A DNA stretch of 64,000 nucleotides, taken from NCBI GenBank assembly GCA_030533445.1, contig CM060070.1, positions 26,710,001 to 26,774,000 on the forward strand. The letters run 5' to 3'. Made by a program: the position numbers and the translations under genes. Source of the stretch: Cyprinodon diabolis (Eukaryota; Chordata; Actinopteri; Cyprinodontiformes; Cyprinodontidae). Under the pieces are notes generated by a model, which ran no database searches, was not told where the DNA came from, and saw only the letters and a list, made by a program, of their open reading frames with translations. Shown here piece after piece: positions 24,690 to 35,146 of the stretch; the first letter of the stretch is position 1, and each line of letters starts with the position of its first letter.

Positions 24690-25153
24690 TTTTTATTTGA
24701 AGGATCCCCATTAGCTACCGCTATGCTGCAGCTATTCTTCCTGGGGTCCTGAAAAATATATACATTAAAAACAAAACAAAGAATACAACAAATAAATGCA
24801 AGGAAAAGAAAATACACGAACACATATACAAATACAATATATACACATATCAACATGAAGCTCTAGCGGAAGTTCAATTGAAGAAACTCTGACTTACCTC
24901 CATCCAACCAGAAGCCAATCCGTCTCCGAAGCGAGCCAATCAGCTTCGAACTACTCCACCACGAAGCCCAATCAGCGTCCTGCTTCCACTTTATAAACTC
25001 CTTTCAAATCCTCATCCCAGCCCGCTATCCTGCAATGGCAATGTCGGATTTCGATTCAGACGACAATTCACCCACCTCCATCCCCTTCTCCGCCATCGCA
25101 GCTGAATCGTCCTCCATGACACGACTTCACCTCAACCTCATCAGAGAGTATTA
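24690..25153. repeat. repeat with promoter-like segment, split by the transposon
   Basis: 24690-24750 matches a fish repeat end I recall ('gaaggatccccattagc ... ttcttcctggggtcc'). At 24905-25030 three CCAAT-type boxes ('gccaatccg', 'gccaatcag', 'cccaatcag') precede a TATA-like 'ctttataaactcc' and an ATG at about 25034 that opens a frame of about 38 codons (MAMSDFDSDD...). The frame stops at the transposon junction even when the insertion is ignored. The sequence seems to continue at 27348, so the transposon landed inside an older repeat. No function is claimed. Confidence 0.45.
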
Positions 25154-25178
25154 CAGTTTTTTCTGAATGCTAAAGCAC
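25154..25178 (+). repeat. left terminal inverted repeat
   Basis: 25-bp inverted repeat, differing from the right one at two positions (both A/T). It begins CAGT directly after the TA target site. Confidence 0.92.
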
Positions 25179-25485
25179 TAATCGTGATTCTTGTAGCACA
25201 ATTTCTAAAACTATTAATACATATAGCAAAACCACTCACTGAGTTTCCAAAACTAAAAGCACAAACACTGCATTGCACTCAGTTTGCAATTTTGTAACAC
25301 ACATTTTGCAAAACTGTAGGCACAATTCACTGCACAACACTCTATTACCACATTTCCAACACACTCCTAGCAAAAGTATACACATGTATGGCTATCATTA
25401 ACACTATTTTGCCAACTGTCTGGCACACTTTCACATGTGAAAACTGTTTTAGATAATTAGTTCACTTTGCAATCAGCCTAAGCAC

Positions 25486-25493
25486 TATAAATA
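25486..25493 (+). promoter_or_regulatory. TATA box of transposase gene
   Basis: TATAAATA lies 32 bases upstream of a plausible start region and 39 bases before the ATG at 25525, a typical RNA polymerase II core promoter spacing with a very short 5' leader. Confidence 0.6.
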
Positions 25494-25524
25494 AGCCACA
25501 GGTAAGCTGTCTGTGTAGAGTACA

Positions 25525-26941
25525 ATGGATGAAGCAGTAAGAGTGAGAAGAGTGAGAATCAGAGGAGGCCGAGGGAGAGGACGTGGAGTTGAAGAAGCAA
25601 GAGGGTTAGAGGAAATTAGAGGAAGAGGACAAGGAGGAGCAAGAAGAGGACGAGGAGGGGAAAGAGGAAGGGCAAGAAGTGTAAGAAATAGAATAACTGA
25701 TGACATCAGAGCTACAATAGTGGACCATGTCATCAACCATGGGATGACCCTGAGGGAAGCTGGCCAACGGGTTCAGCCTAATTTGAGCCGCTACACTGTG
25801 GAAAGCATCATTAGGACATTTCGAAATGAGAATCGGTAAGTACTTTTTAGCACCACCATACTCTAATGAGAAACACAACAGTACCATACATGCAAAAATA
25901 CTGATATTGTTATACAGAATTGCTAGACGTCCAGGTGTTGGGGGCAGAGGAAGAATGTTCACTCCAGAGCAAGAGACCCATATAGTGAACATGGTGATTG
26001 CCAATAATGCAATAAGACTGCATGAAATACAGCAGCGCATAATTGAAAATGACACCATCTTTCGAAATATACACAGTGTAAGCATTGCTTCACTAAGTCG
26101 TGTACTTGCGCGCCACAGAATAAGAATGAAGCAAATTTACAGAGTTCCTTTCCAGAGAAACACAGAACATGTAAAGCAACTGCGATATGACTATGTGCAG
26201 GTAAGCTATAGTGTCATTGGTTCTGAATTTGGAAGTGCATACTGTAGTGCTGTGCATGGGCCTGATGTGATGCATTTGTTTTGTCTTGTCCAGAGAGTGA
26301 TGGAACTAGAAGCAGATGCCATGGGACATGAGCTACTTTTTGTAGATGAAGCTGGTTTTAACCTCAGTAAAACCAGGAGACGTGGCAGGAACATTATTGG
26401 ACACCGTGCCATCATCAATGTCCCAGGAAAATGTGGTGGTAACATAACCATGTGTGCAGCTATAAGCCAAAATGGTGTTGTTCACCATCATGCAACCATA
26501 GGCCCATACAACACTGCACACATTATTGCATTCCTGGACACCTTACATGACATGCTCACTGTTCAGAGACCTGAGCATACCCGATATGTCATCATATGGG
26601 ACAATGTTAGTTTCCATAGGGCTGCTTTGGTCCGCAACTGGTTTACAGACCACCCATTCTTCATGGCACTCAACCTCCCTCCATACTCTCCATTCTTAAA
26701 TCCCATCGAGGAGTTCTTCTCTGCCTGGCGCTGGAAAGTGTACGACCGTCATCCTCATCAACAGGTAGCCCTTTTACAGGCAATGGAGGAGGCATGTGGA
26801 GATATTGACCAGGCATCATGTCAGGCCTGGATACGGCATTCAAGAAGATATTTTCCCCGGTGCCTTGGAATGGAGGATATCGCATGCGATGTGGACGAAA
26901 TTTTGTGGCCGGACCCAGAAAGACGACATGATGAAGGCTGA
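25525..26941 (+). CDS. IS630-like DD35E transposase, three exons, intact
   Basis: Exons 25525-25835, 25918-26200 and 26294-26941, with introns of 82 and 93 bp that have canonical ends (tcg|gtaagt...atacag|aat and gcag|gtaagc...gtccag|aga). The spliced frame is open for 413 codons to TGA. Residues 5-52 are an Arg/Gly-rich basic tail. Residues about 57-104 form a helix-turn-helix-like region (ITDDIRATIVDH...GMTLREAG), followed by a second DNA-binding segment to about 170. The catalytic core has Asp216 (LLFVDEAGFN), Asp301 (IIWDNVSFHR) and Glu337 (SPFLNPIEEFF). There are 35 residues between the last two, so DD35E. No stop, frameshift or missing catalytic residue is seen, so the protein could be functional. 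It cuts and reinserts its own DNA at TA sites in this superfamily. Fish genomes are known to me to contain many relatives. Confidence 0.9.
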
Positions 26942-27008
26942 TTGTTTTTTTGTTTTTTGTGAAATTACTATTTTGTGTTCTGACTTTGTCTTGGTTTTGA
27001 TGAGTGTG

Positions 27009-27014
27009 AATAAA
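27009..27014 (+). terminator. polyadenylation signal of transposase gene
   Basis: AATAAA 68 bases after the transposase stop codon, with a GT/T-rich stretch downstream (27037-27055), as expected for cleavage and polyadenylation. Confidence 0.6.
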
Positions 27015-27320
27015 CAGCAATACTTGAAATTTGGATCCTTGTATGTTTACATGACACTATGACAAAAGTTTGACCTCAAATTGACATCTGTACAGAGAGA
27101 AAGAGAAAGCCAAATGTTTTTTGTATTCATACCATCAGTGTGTAGTTGGCACATTGTGTGCTTAGTAGATGATGGCTTGTGTTTACTGTCTGATACGAAA
27201 ACACAATTTTTACAAAGGTGTGCAGAGTTAATCTAGCTGTGTTCGCTTTTGCAAGAGAAGTACATTGTTTTGGTAATTGGGTGAAAGGTTTTGCAAAAAT
27301 AGCCAATAGTTACAAAAAAT

Positions 27321-27345
27321 GTGCTTAAGCAATCAGAAAAAACTG
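27321..27345 (-). repeat. right terminal inverted repeat
   Basis: Reverse complement of the left repeat at 23 of 25 positions, ending ...AAAAACTG before the second TA target duplication. Confidence 0.92.
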
Positions 27346-27900
27346 TAATCCCAGTTGTCACCATCCCTCGTCTCATCGCATTGGTCCGGCAGAAGACCAC
27401 CATGTTGAGCCCGGTTCTGCCAGAGGTTTCTTCCCAAGGGGGAGTTTTTCCTCTCCACTGTCGCTTCATGCTTGCTCATCATGGACAGTTCACGGTACCT
27501 GCATCACCGAGCAGGACCTCTATATCCCGAGTCTGAGTGAAGCCCCGGCATCAGCTCCCTCAGTCTTCTAGTCCCACAATTCTGCTCAGCAGATCACCTT
27601 GTCAACCAGCTCGGATCAAACCACCGCCAGTTTCAGGCCGGGGGGGGAACATCCCTATTCTCATTCATCTACTCATGCATGTTAAAGCATAATTCAGCAT
27701 GAATGTTCCTGCCGAGGTCTGAGCGCCAAAGACTATACTTTCTTATCAATAAATTCAGCTACATATGTACCCTCATGCAGGCATAAAATATACACAAATA
27801 TAAAAAACACATTCTACACTTACACCTGTAAACATACCTACACATGTACATACATATTCACACACAAATATAAAAAAATATATTACATTCAGTTGTATTA
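27346..27900. repeat. continuation of the split repeat
   Basis: Contains 'ccggttctgccagaggtttcttccc' followed by 'gggagtttttcctctccact' (27440-27470), a module common to several fish repeats. The latter phrase also occurs on the minus strand at 42958-42980. Further on come a CA/TA-rich tail and 'acatacctacacatgtacatac' (27770-27880), as in the right part of the family that begins at 24690. Confidence 0.5.
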
Positions 27901-30685
27901 TTTTGATAGATGCTATTTTACATATAATTTGTTGAAACATGACAAAAAGGTTAATGCTTTTGTAAGCTCCTTTCTATGATGCCCAGGTTTGTGTAAGAAA
28001 GAATTGCAGTATTTTAAGTCTTCAGTGCTATTTTAGTAATTATTGAACACAATAAAACTCCACTGTATACCATTGCTATATCAACTTCTGCTACCTTTCA
28101 ACTGCAAAGGACTGTTTTGATCCTGTATTTGGCTACATATCAATCAGGCTTTGTATGTAATTTATATAACTGATCAGATTGATGGTCTCTTCCTGCTCAT
28201 GATGAGTTTTAGTGCTTCAAAGGCTTTAAATATTCACAAAGAGGCTTGCAGTAGATGTTTATATGATATTGAGCAGCAATATTTAACATTACCTCTTTAT
28301 ATTTGGTAAGATTTAAGTTGCATGTGCTTGCACACACTAAAATAAACAAAGAAAATTAAACATTTAAGACAAAGCCAGCCTTATGAGAGTCATGGAAGAA
28401 ATTCCTCAACCATGTATTCAACAGATTTGTCAACAAGCTACTGGTGTTGGCTGAAACAAAAATAGATTTATCCATTGTATTGCATTGTCTTTTAATTGTT
28501 ATTGATTTTTTTTAAGAAAAAAAGGGAACTTTAGGATATATATTTTACATCATGTAATTAGATGTGTTACAGTTTGTGGCTGCAGAGAGTCACCAATATA
28601 AATCAGCTCAGAAGGCTTTAAAAGAAAACTAGATTTTTTTCTTTTACATCCCTAAAGTCATGCAGTTCTATGCATAAGCATCATAAATCAGAGTCACGTT
28701 GCCATCTGTTCCATAAAGGAGAGTTTTCCACTTTGAGACCCAATCAACCATTTGAGTGAGAGTCACTTTAGTCTCTCCAAAGTGAATCCCTATCACTGTG
28801 GATTCAGCAGCTTTCTTTTTTCTGATGGTGAAAAAGCTTTCTTCTCCTGTTCAGGCAATAACTTCCAATTACTGGCTGTGAGCTCTTTGACAAGTGTCAT
28901 TCGAATCAAAGCTTGTAGCAAAAGCAATCTATTCTCCATTATATTAATGTCAGAAAATTTTTTTTCCTTCATTTGTGTAGATATTAAAAAGTTTTTCAGA
29001 ATATTGCTACCTACTAATTTTATAAAAGTGGAATGCAAACATAAAAAAACAGTATTTTGATTTTACTTAATTAGAATTTTTCTTTAATGTGCAACAGAAA
29101 CAGGTTTTATTGCTGCTTGTATATGCATAGATTTTGGGGGTGAAAGTTATAACAACATAGAAAATATGGTCAAAAGATACAGGTAAAGTAAAAAAAAATA
29201 AAGGTTAATAACTATGGAGCTAAAGGATTACCCACAACAGGTAGCCCTGATGAGTAAAAAGTGTTTTATCTGGAATTACAAAATCTACCAAATTCCATCT
29301 ATTTTAAAGACCAGGGAATATGTGCATGTTTCATTTGCATCTGATATTGTAGCATTGATATTCAGCTACTATAGCTGTTAGTTTTTTGTGTATTTCAAAT
29401 GACATCCCATCATCACGTGATCATTTCTACTCTCGAACGCACCGTATGCTGCACATATTAAACACTGCTGCATGATACACTCACTTGTTGGCAAATGAGC
29501 TCCATTGTTTATGTTGAAGCAAAACTCTAAACTCAAGGAAGGCCTGAGAACAATGTGAATATAAAAATATGATATGAAGAATATGTATGTAAAAAATGAG
29601 AATCAATCTGCCTTTTACTATACTCTTTAAGTCTTAGCCCTGTATAATATCAGTAGCTACCATTATGCAACATGAGTTAGTGTTGAGCGTGTTCTCACAA
29701 ATGCTGCCTCCTTTTTTATTCACCTTTGCTTTTCCACCACTCTTCAGCATATGTGTAAGCAGCGGTAGATATAGAATATGATCTGTTCATTGGACAGATA
29801 GATAGAAAATACCTGTTAAGCTGATTTACCATTTTACAATAAAGATATCTATTTCGATGCTTAAGGCCATTTTAATCAGGCACATACTCGTATCTAAATA
29901 ACAAAAAACACCAATTAACATTAATTCAAGCAGAAGATTGCTTTAGAGTAAATATTGTTTTATTTATTCAAGGAAGAACAACAGAGTTTATAAAAATTCT
30001 TAATGAAAAATATTTTAATAGAAAAAGAGGGACATTCTATAAAACATGAATGCCATTATCTTTTTTAATTTTACTTTCCAGAATTTATTTTCTACGTTGC
30101 TCTGTTTAGTGTTTTTGGTCTTGTGATTGATAAAAAAGACAGACCTTAAAATAAGGATACTGTAACCACTGAGCAAAAAGATATTTATGGATATTTAAAG
30201 CTTTTTTAACAAGAAATATCCATGTAGTAAGATCTAACCAATGTCTTATTGTCTGTTTTAATGTCTGTTTTAAGAAATAACATTCAGTGTGTTTTTGTTA
30301 GTGTTGGAGTATTTGGTATTTTCACCAGAGAAATACAGTCTACATTACCTTAAAGCACTGAAATTGCCTTTTAATATATTTCCTATCCAGAAGCTGTTTA
30401 TAGGACACAACAGAGAACTTGTTCAGCTGGCTGATGTTTTGCAACCCACCTGGCATTGAGTCATGCCACCTATATTGTCATTACACATTGTCACAAGTAC
30501 AAAGCGACAAAATGTAGTCTGTATCTATCCAGAAGTGCTATACAGGGTATAAATATTTATTTGCATGTGCACATAGACTATGTATGGACTGAATATAAAT
30601 ATTTTATATAAAAATAGTAATTGTAAGAGGCTTTAAAATAGATAAATATAAAATCTATATACAGATTATACAGGAAAGTTAGGAT
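27901..30685. other. agbl4 large intron, no gene seen
   Basis: AT-rich intronic sequence. The overlapping open frames at 28752-29060 (+, 102 codons) and 28793-29038 (-) share no motif with a known family. No complete repeat is recognised. Confidence 0.5.
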
Positions 30686-30843
30686 ATTGTCAGGGTTGGA
30701 TTGAGGTTTTGTGGACCCAAATGCAGAGGTGAGGAGGCAGAGCTGAGTTCTTGTAGTTTTTATGAAATCTCTGAGGCAAAAATCCAAAAACCAAAGAACG
30801 AAAAGCAAGGAAACCGAAAACCAGACACTTTAGAGGTAAACGT

Positions 30844-31293
30844 GGGAAACAAGGAAAACACGAGGAACCAGCAATGAGGAACTGTACAGGTAGAGTATAC
30901 AGGAGACAGAACAAAGACAGGAAACAAGGAAAACACGAGGAACCAGCAATGAGGAACTGTACAGGTAGAGTATACAGGAGACAGAACAAAGACAGGAAAC
31001 AAGGAAAACACGAGGAACCAGCAATGAGGAACTGTACAGGTAGAGTATACAGGAGACAGAACAAAGACAGGAAACAAGGAAAACACGAGGAACCAGCAAT
31101 GAGGAACTGTACAGGTAGAGTATACAGGAGACAGAACAAAGACAGGAAACAAGGAAAACACGAGGAACCAGCAATGAGGAACTGTACAGGTAGAGTATAC
31201 AGGAGACAGAACAAAGACAGGAAACAAGGAAAACACGAGGAACCAGCAATGAGGAACTGTACAGGTAGAGTATACAGGAGACAGAACAAAGAC
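30844..31293. repeat. minisatellite, six 75-bp units
   Basis: Six near-identical units of exactly 75 bases; the marker 'gcaatgagga' recurs at 30871, 30946, 31021, 31096, 31171 and 31246. Because 75 is divisible by three, all frames stay open on both strands, which explains the long repetitive open frames here. They are not genes. High identity between units points to recent expansion or ongoing homogenisation. Confidence 0.97.
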
Positions 31294-31447
31294 AGGACAA
31301 ATGAGCTGATTAGGAACAGGTATGAAGAGAGGAGTCTAGAAAGGAGCAGAAAACCAGAAAACACCATAAAATAGGAATTAAACTAATAAAACTAGAAAAC
31401 AAAGAAAACATGGATCAAAGTGAAACTGAAAACTCCAAAGAAAACCT

Positions 31448-31510
31448 AAGCAGCTTAGCCTCGTCTGTTCCTGTTTGTCTGTAACACCATCCTGGAAAGA
31501 AATATTAGTC
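31448..31510 (+). repeat. fragment of the 42777-43740 repeat family, opposite strand
   Basis: 'gtctgttcctgtttgtctgt' and 'accatcctggaaagaaatatta' match the reverse complement of 43120-43185 with few differences. It is followed at once by a TA microsatellite. Confidence 0.6.
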
Positions 31511-31514
31511 CTTT

Positions 31515-31518
<4 letters not shown>

Positions 31519-31605
<87 letters not shown>
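31519..31605. repeat. (TA)n microsatellite
   Basis: About 43 uninterrupted TA units. Open frames reading Tyr-Ile repeats are artefacts. Confidence 0.97.
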
Positions 31606-31607
<2 letters not shown>

Positions 31608-32110
31608 CAGCTAGGGCGTCTATCACAGGAAACTGTGAAAGGAAACACAGGTTAGTGGCCACGAAAATGGTCACTAACAGTGGGATGCCAACAACATGCG
31701 GCGTCCACCGCCCAAAGCGCCCGAGATGCTGCAGCCCCAGAGAACATGCAGGAGTCAGAAGCCAGGTCAGGCAAACAGATCAGAACAGGAACAAGCTGGT
31801 TAAGGGGTCCAGAAGTCCAAAGAAAAATTCCAGCAAAGCGTTCAGATGGGAACAGGCAAGCTCAGTGGTTGAGAGGCAGAACATGTCAGGATCAGGTAAT
31901 CAGAAAACACACAGGTACGCTAAAAACCCTCTCATCACTGGCTAGAGAGAACAAGAATAATCTCGCATTGATAACTGGATGCAAGCACCTTAAAAAGAGG
32001 CAGGGGCAGGTGGATCAGATAAGCAGTGATTAGAAACCTGGCAGAGTTTAACAGGTGAAGTGAAAGGAGTTAGGAATTAAGCCAGTCATCAGCGCCAAGA
32101 TCATGACAGT

Positions 32111-33904
32111 TATAGTACAGAATAAATAATGACAGATAATAGCTGATAAAAGATTTGCAGATTATATACAGATAAGAAATAATGATATAGGCAACTGGGG
32201 TTTCTGCATGAAAGAAACCAACATCTTTGTCTTTAATAGCTGAATTTTTGTTGGCTTAGTTTAAGCAAAGATTTGGAGCATAAATAAGTCATATCTAATG
32301 TGATTCTTGAAAAGAAAACCTACCTTATCTATGTTACTTCTACCGCCTCGTAAAGACACTTAAATGCTACTTCGGTTAATCTGTTGCATTACGCCATTAC
32401 ATTACATTTATTACTTTTCCTGTCTAGCGCTATGAAAATGTAATTATCTATGAACTTGCAAACTAAGGCTGTAAACTTTTTCTCCATCCACGCGGAGACA
32501 AACATGCTTAAACTGTTTTACAAAAATTCCATCATTTGCCATCTGTATCTGAACATTGGTCAGCAGGGAAAATGGCTGAAAGACTCAGTGATGCAAGGAG
32601 CTATAATCTGTTCCCAAGCCACTGTGTTGTTTGTTTTGAAAAGAGAGAAATGGACAGGGAAGGAAAATAGGGAAGGAGCGAGAAGAAACAAATGGACCCA
32701 TCTTCTTCCCAAAGCACTGTTTTCCAGCTCATTTATCAAAAGCAGAAGAAGAATTCTTTTTGATTGGCTGATTACCAGAAGCATTTATCACTTGGCAAAT
32801 GTATCCCCAGCAGTCTGACACTGTCATTTTGGATAATTTGTTAAGGATGACAAAGAGGTCATTGTTTCCTTGGCTTATTTTTGACCTTTTTAATATTAGA
32901 AAATTAATTTTCTGTGTGGAACAAATGTATTAGGTCCTGTCACAGCATCTAGATGGATTCTGTGCTCTGAAATTCTTCATAATGCCCTTCTTCTGTGTCT
33001 CCTGCAGTACTGCTTCACAGTCTTTATCTGCTTTTGGTCTTTCTTTCTTCCTCTTTTGTCAGGTTTGCCTCATGTGAAACGCTGACTGACTGCGCATGTT
33101 TTTGTATGAATATTTGTTTCCCCCTCGGTCACCTGTATTCTCTCACCTCTCGCTGTGTGCATTAAAGTGTCCTCTGGTATCATCATTTCATTTCTGATCC
33201 ATTTCTAAAATATACGGCCAATTTCTCCCCATAACCCCTCTTTATTCTCCCTCTGTTGGAGCCTGAATTGTCTACTTATCACAGGAAGATACAGATAAAA
33301 CTGTCCCACTTTTCAAGTCTTTTTGCTATCTTGCTCAACTTATCTCTGAAAGGGCTTTAAAATGCTCTCAATTATTCAACACAATATTTCAAATTATTTC
33401 ACGCCTGCTCTTTTTCTTGTGGCATTTTCCCTTCTGGTGTGACTTCTTTCTCTCTTTCTCCTGGATGGATGTCTTTGCTAATGTGTCACTAACAGGCCTG
33501 AAATACAGAGCTGGCTGTGACCGTTCAGCCTGATTACAAATCATCTCTGTGTTCATAAACAGACAAATACCACCATTAATTTCAGGGGGCTTTGCAGAGT
33601 GAAGAAGAAGCAAAGAGCTGTAAAAAGTCAGATTAACATGGAAGGGAGGAGATGGGATAGAGAGAAGATTTTTGTCATTTACTCTCATCCATGAAGCAGG
33701 TCATACCATCTGCCATGTCTTGTCACTGGTACAATATTTCTGGGTCACTGACCAGATGCCCCTGTGGCTTCTCTAACTGATGCTCTATTACAGTTTAACT
33801 TTGTACGCTCATTATCGTTTAAATTTTCAAAACTTATTCTAGATGATCGATCAGTAGCTACTTCTGCCCTACACCGACAGTTTATGAGTAAACCATATCT
33901 AATG
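32111..33904. other. agbl4 large intron, no gene seen
   Basis: No exon recognised. The 122-codon (+) and 74-codon (-) frames at 32450-32818 overlap and lack known motifs. 32820-33200 is of higher complexity ('gacaaagaggtcattgtttcc') but unassigned. Confidence 0.45.
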
Positions 33905-35146
33905 CAGTGCCTTGCAAATGTTTTTTATATCCCATGAACTTAGAAAGTAGGACGTGATTATGAAATGAAACAAAATCTGTAAAGTATTGGCTTTAGAAGT
34001 CAGTAAGAAAGAGTCCACCGAAATTGAATCTTAGTTAAAAATGCAGCTTTCCTCTGAAGACCTAAGGGCTTAGTTAAAGAATATTAAGAATATCATGAAG
34101 ACCTAGAAGAACAGCAGACAGGACTGACAGTTGTGGAGAAGCTCACATCACGGTTACACAATTATGTGTCTTAAATTATAAGTATATACATGTATGTAAT
34201 ATTTATGTATGTATGAGAATATATATGTATGCATAGGTCTCTGTATGTATGTATGTATGTATGTGTAGCTGTGTATACATACACAGTTGTAACCTTCCAT
34301 TTAAGACAGAAAAAAAAAACAGCTGACTGTAAAATAAATGGACAAAAGTAATAATAAATAAATATGCTAAAAAAATGTATAAATATGTATACATATGTAA
34401 ATATGTATAAATATTTTTATATATAAATAAACAAGCCTGATGGAGCAATATTTTGTTTTACTAAATTATAATTTGGTAAATTTCTATTCTTTTTTTTAGA
34501 TTTGTTTAATTTAATAACTAGCGCTAATAAATAATTTTCTTTCAAGCACAACTGTGCTGTTGGTGCATATTGCATGTTGTGCAGGTAAATTGCCCCTTTG
34601 GGACAATTTGAGTTTTATTTACTTTGATATATCCCTAACTTAAAACGTCTAAGAAAATGCTTTTCAACTCAAATAAGTCTGGCTTAACATTAGTTTAAAC
34701 TACATTGACTTAGTTTAAACATCAGTGTTTAAAAGTATTCAATTCCCAGAAATATTCCGTCAAATTTCCATGAATATATCAAAGGAGTTTCTTTTTTTTT
34801 TGCATAAAAAGCTCAGCCAACCCATCTGGCTGAGCTTGAGCATTTTTACAAAGAGTAGAGAAAATGTTTATTCTCATATTCGAATGATCAAAACCTTTAG
34901 TGTTATATCCTATTGGATTTGTGGCTGTAATTGCCGCAAAATGTATCTTTCAGTTTGAATGTGCAACTTATGTACACATTTTTTTTTTTTGTACAGCTTT
35001 AAACAAACATGCTGCATTTTTCTATCATTTGATGTTTATGCACTGCTGTCCTACAAATTCAATTCCAGTAATATACACTGCATTCATTTGTAATTTGACA
35101 AAATGTTAAAAACCACAAGGGCTGTAAAAATGTTTAAAAGGCACTA
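33905..35146 (+). mobile_element. decayed, internally deleted Tc1-like transposon
   Basis: The left end 'cagtgccttgcaaatg' (33905) and right end '...aaaaggcacta' (35146) are inverted, as in the fish Tc1-like family whose ends read CAGTGCCTTGCAAAA. Inside, 33990-34150 retains 5' region phrases ('agaagtcag', 'agagtccacc', 'atgaagacctagaagaac', 'agttgtggagaag'). 34815-34950 retains the 3' end of the transposase coding region ('ctggctgagcttgagc', 'atttttacaaagag', 'gctgtaattgccgcaaaa'). The middle, including the catalytic core, is missing and partly replaced by AT-rich simple sequence (34190-34450). It cannot encode a transposase. Confidence 0.75.
34815..34950 (+). pseudogene. Tc1-like transposase C-terminal remnant
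   Basis: In-frame pieces correspond to a 'LTELE.FCKEEW' and 'AAVIAAK' type C-terminus of Tc1-like transposases, as I recall that family. Frames are broken and the catalytic DDE residues upstream are deleted. Only a relic. Confidence 0.55.

Larger units (their letters stand above)
25154..27345 (+). mobile_element. complete Tc1/mariner-superfamily (IS630-like) transposon
   Basis: Terminal inverted repeats of 25 bases, 25154-25178 and 27321-27345, both starting CAGTTTTTTCTGA and matching at 23 of 25 positions. A TA dinucleotide flanks each end (25152-25153 and 27346-27347), the target duplication expected for this superfamily. The 2192-bp element contains one transposase gene with promoter and polyadenylation signal. 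Subterminal regions on both sides are rich in 'gcaaaa' and 'cacaat' words, which may be additional transposase binding sites. The boundaries are confident. The family name within the superfamily is not, because no database was searched. Confidence 0.93.
30686..32110. repeat. composite repeat region with minisatellite
   Basis: Begins 'tgtcagggttggattgaggttttgtggacccaaatgcag' and ends '...gccaagatcatgacag'. This matches in style an A-rich fish element with an internal tandem array that I recall ('gtcagggttt...gacccaaatgcagac...catgaca'). The ends share only TGTCA/TGACA, so terminal repeats are not proven. The region also holds a (TA)n tract and a piece of another repeat (31448-31510). Confidence 0.45.

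Noticed and set aside
25606..26085. 159-codon - frame opposite the transposase
   Set aside because: Antisense shadow of transposase exons 1 and 2; Ser/Cys-rich because of the Arg/Gly-rich coding strand.
30690..31374. Long open frames (156-225 codons) on both strands over the 75-bp array
   Set aside because: Unit length divisible by three keeps frames open. Translations are exact repeats of 25 residues on both strands, and no promoter, splice or family evidence exists.
31680..32033. 117-codon + frame next to the TA tract
   Set aside because: Lies inside the A-rich repeat region and overlaps another frame of 156 codons; compositional artefact.
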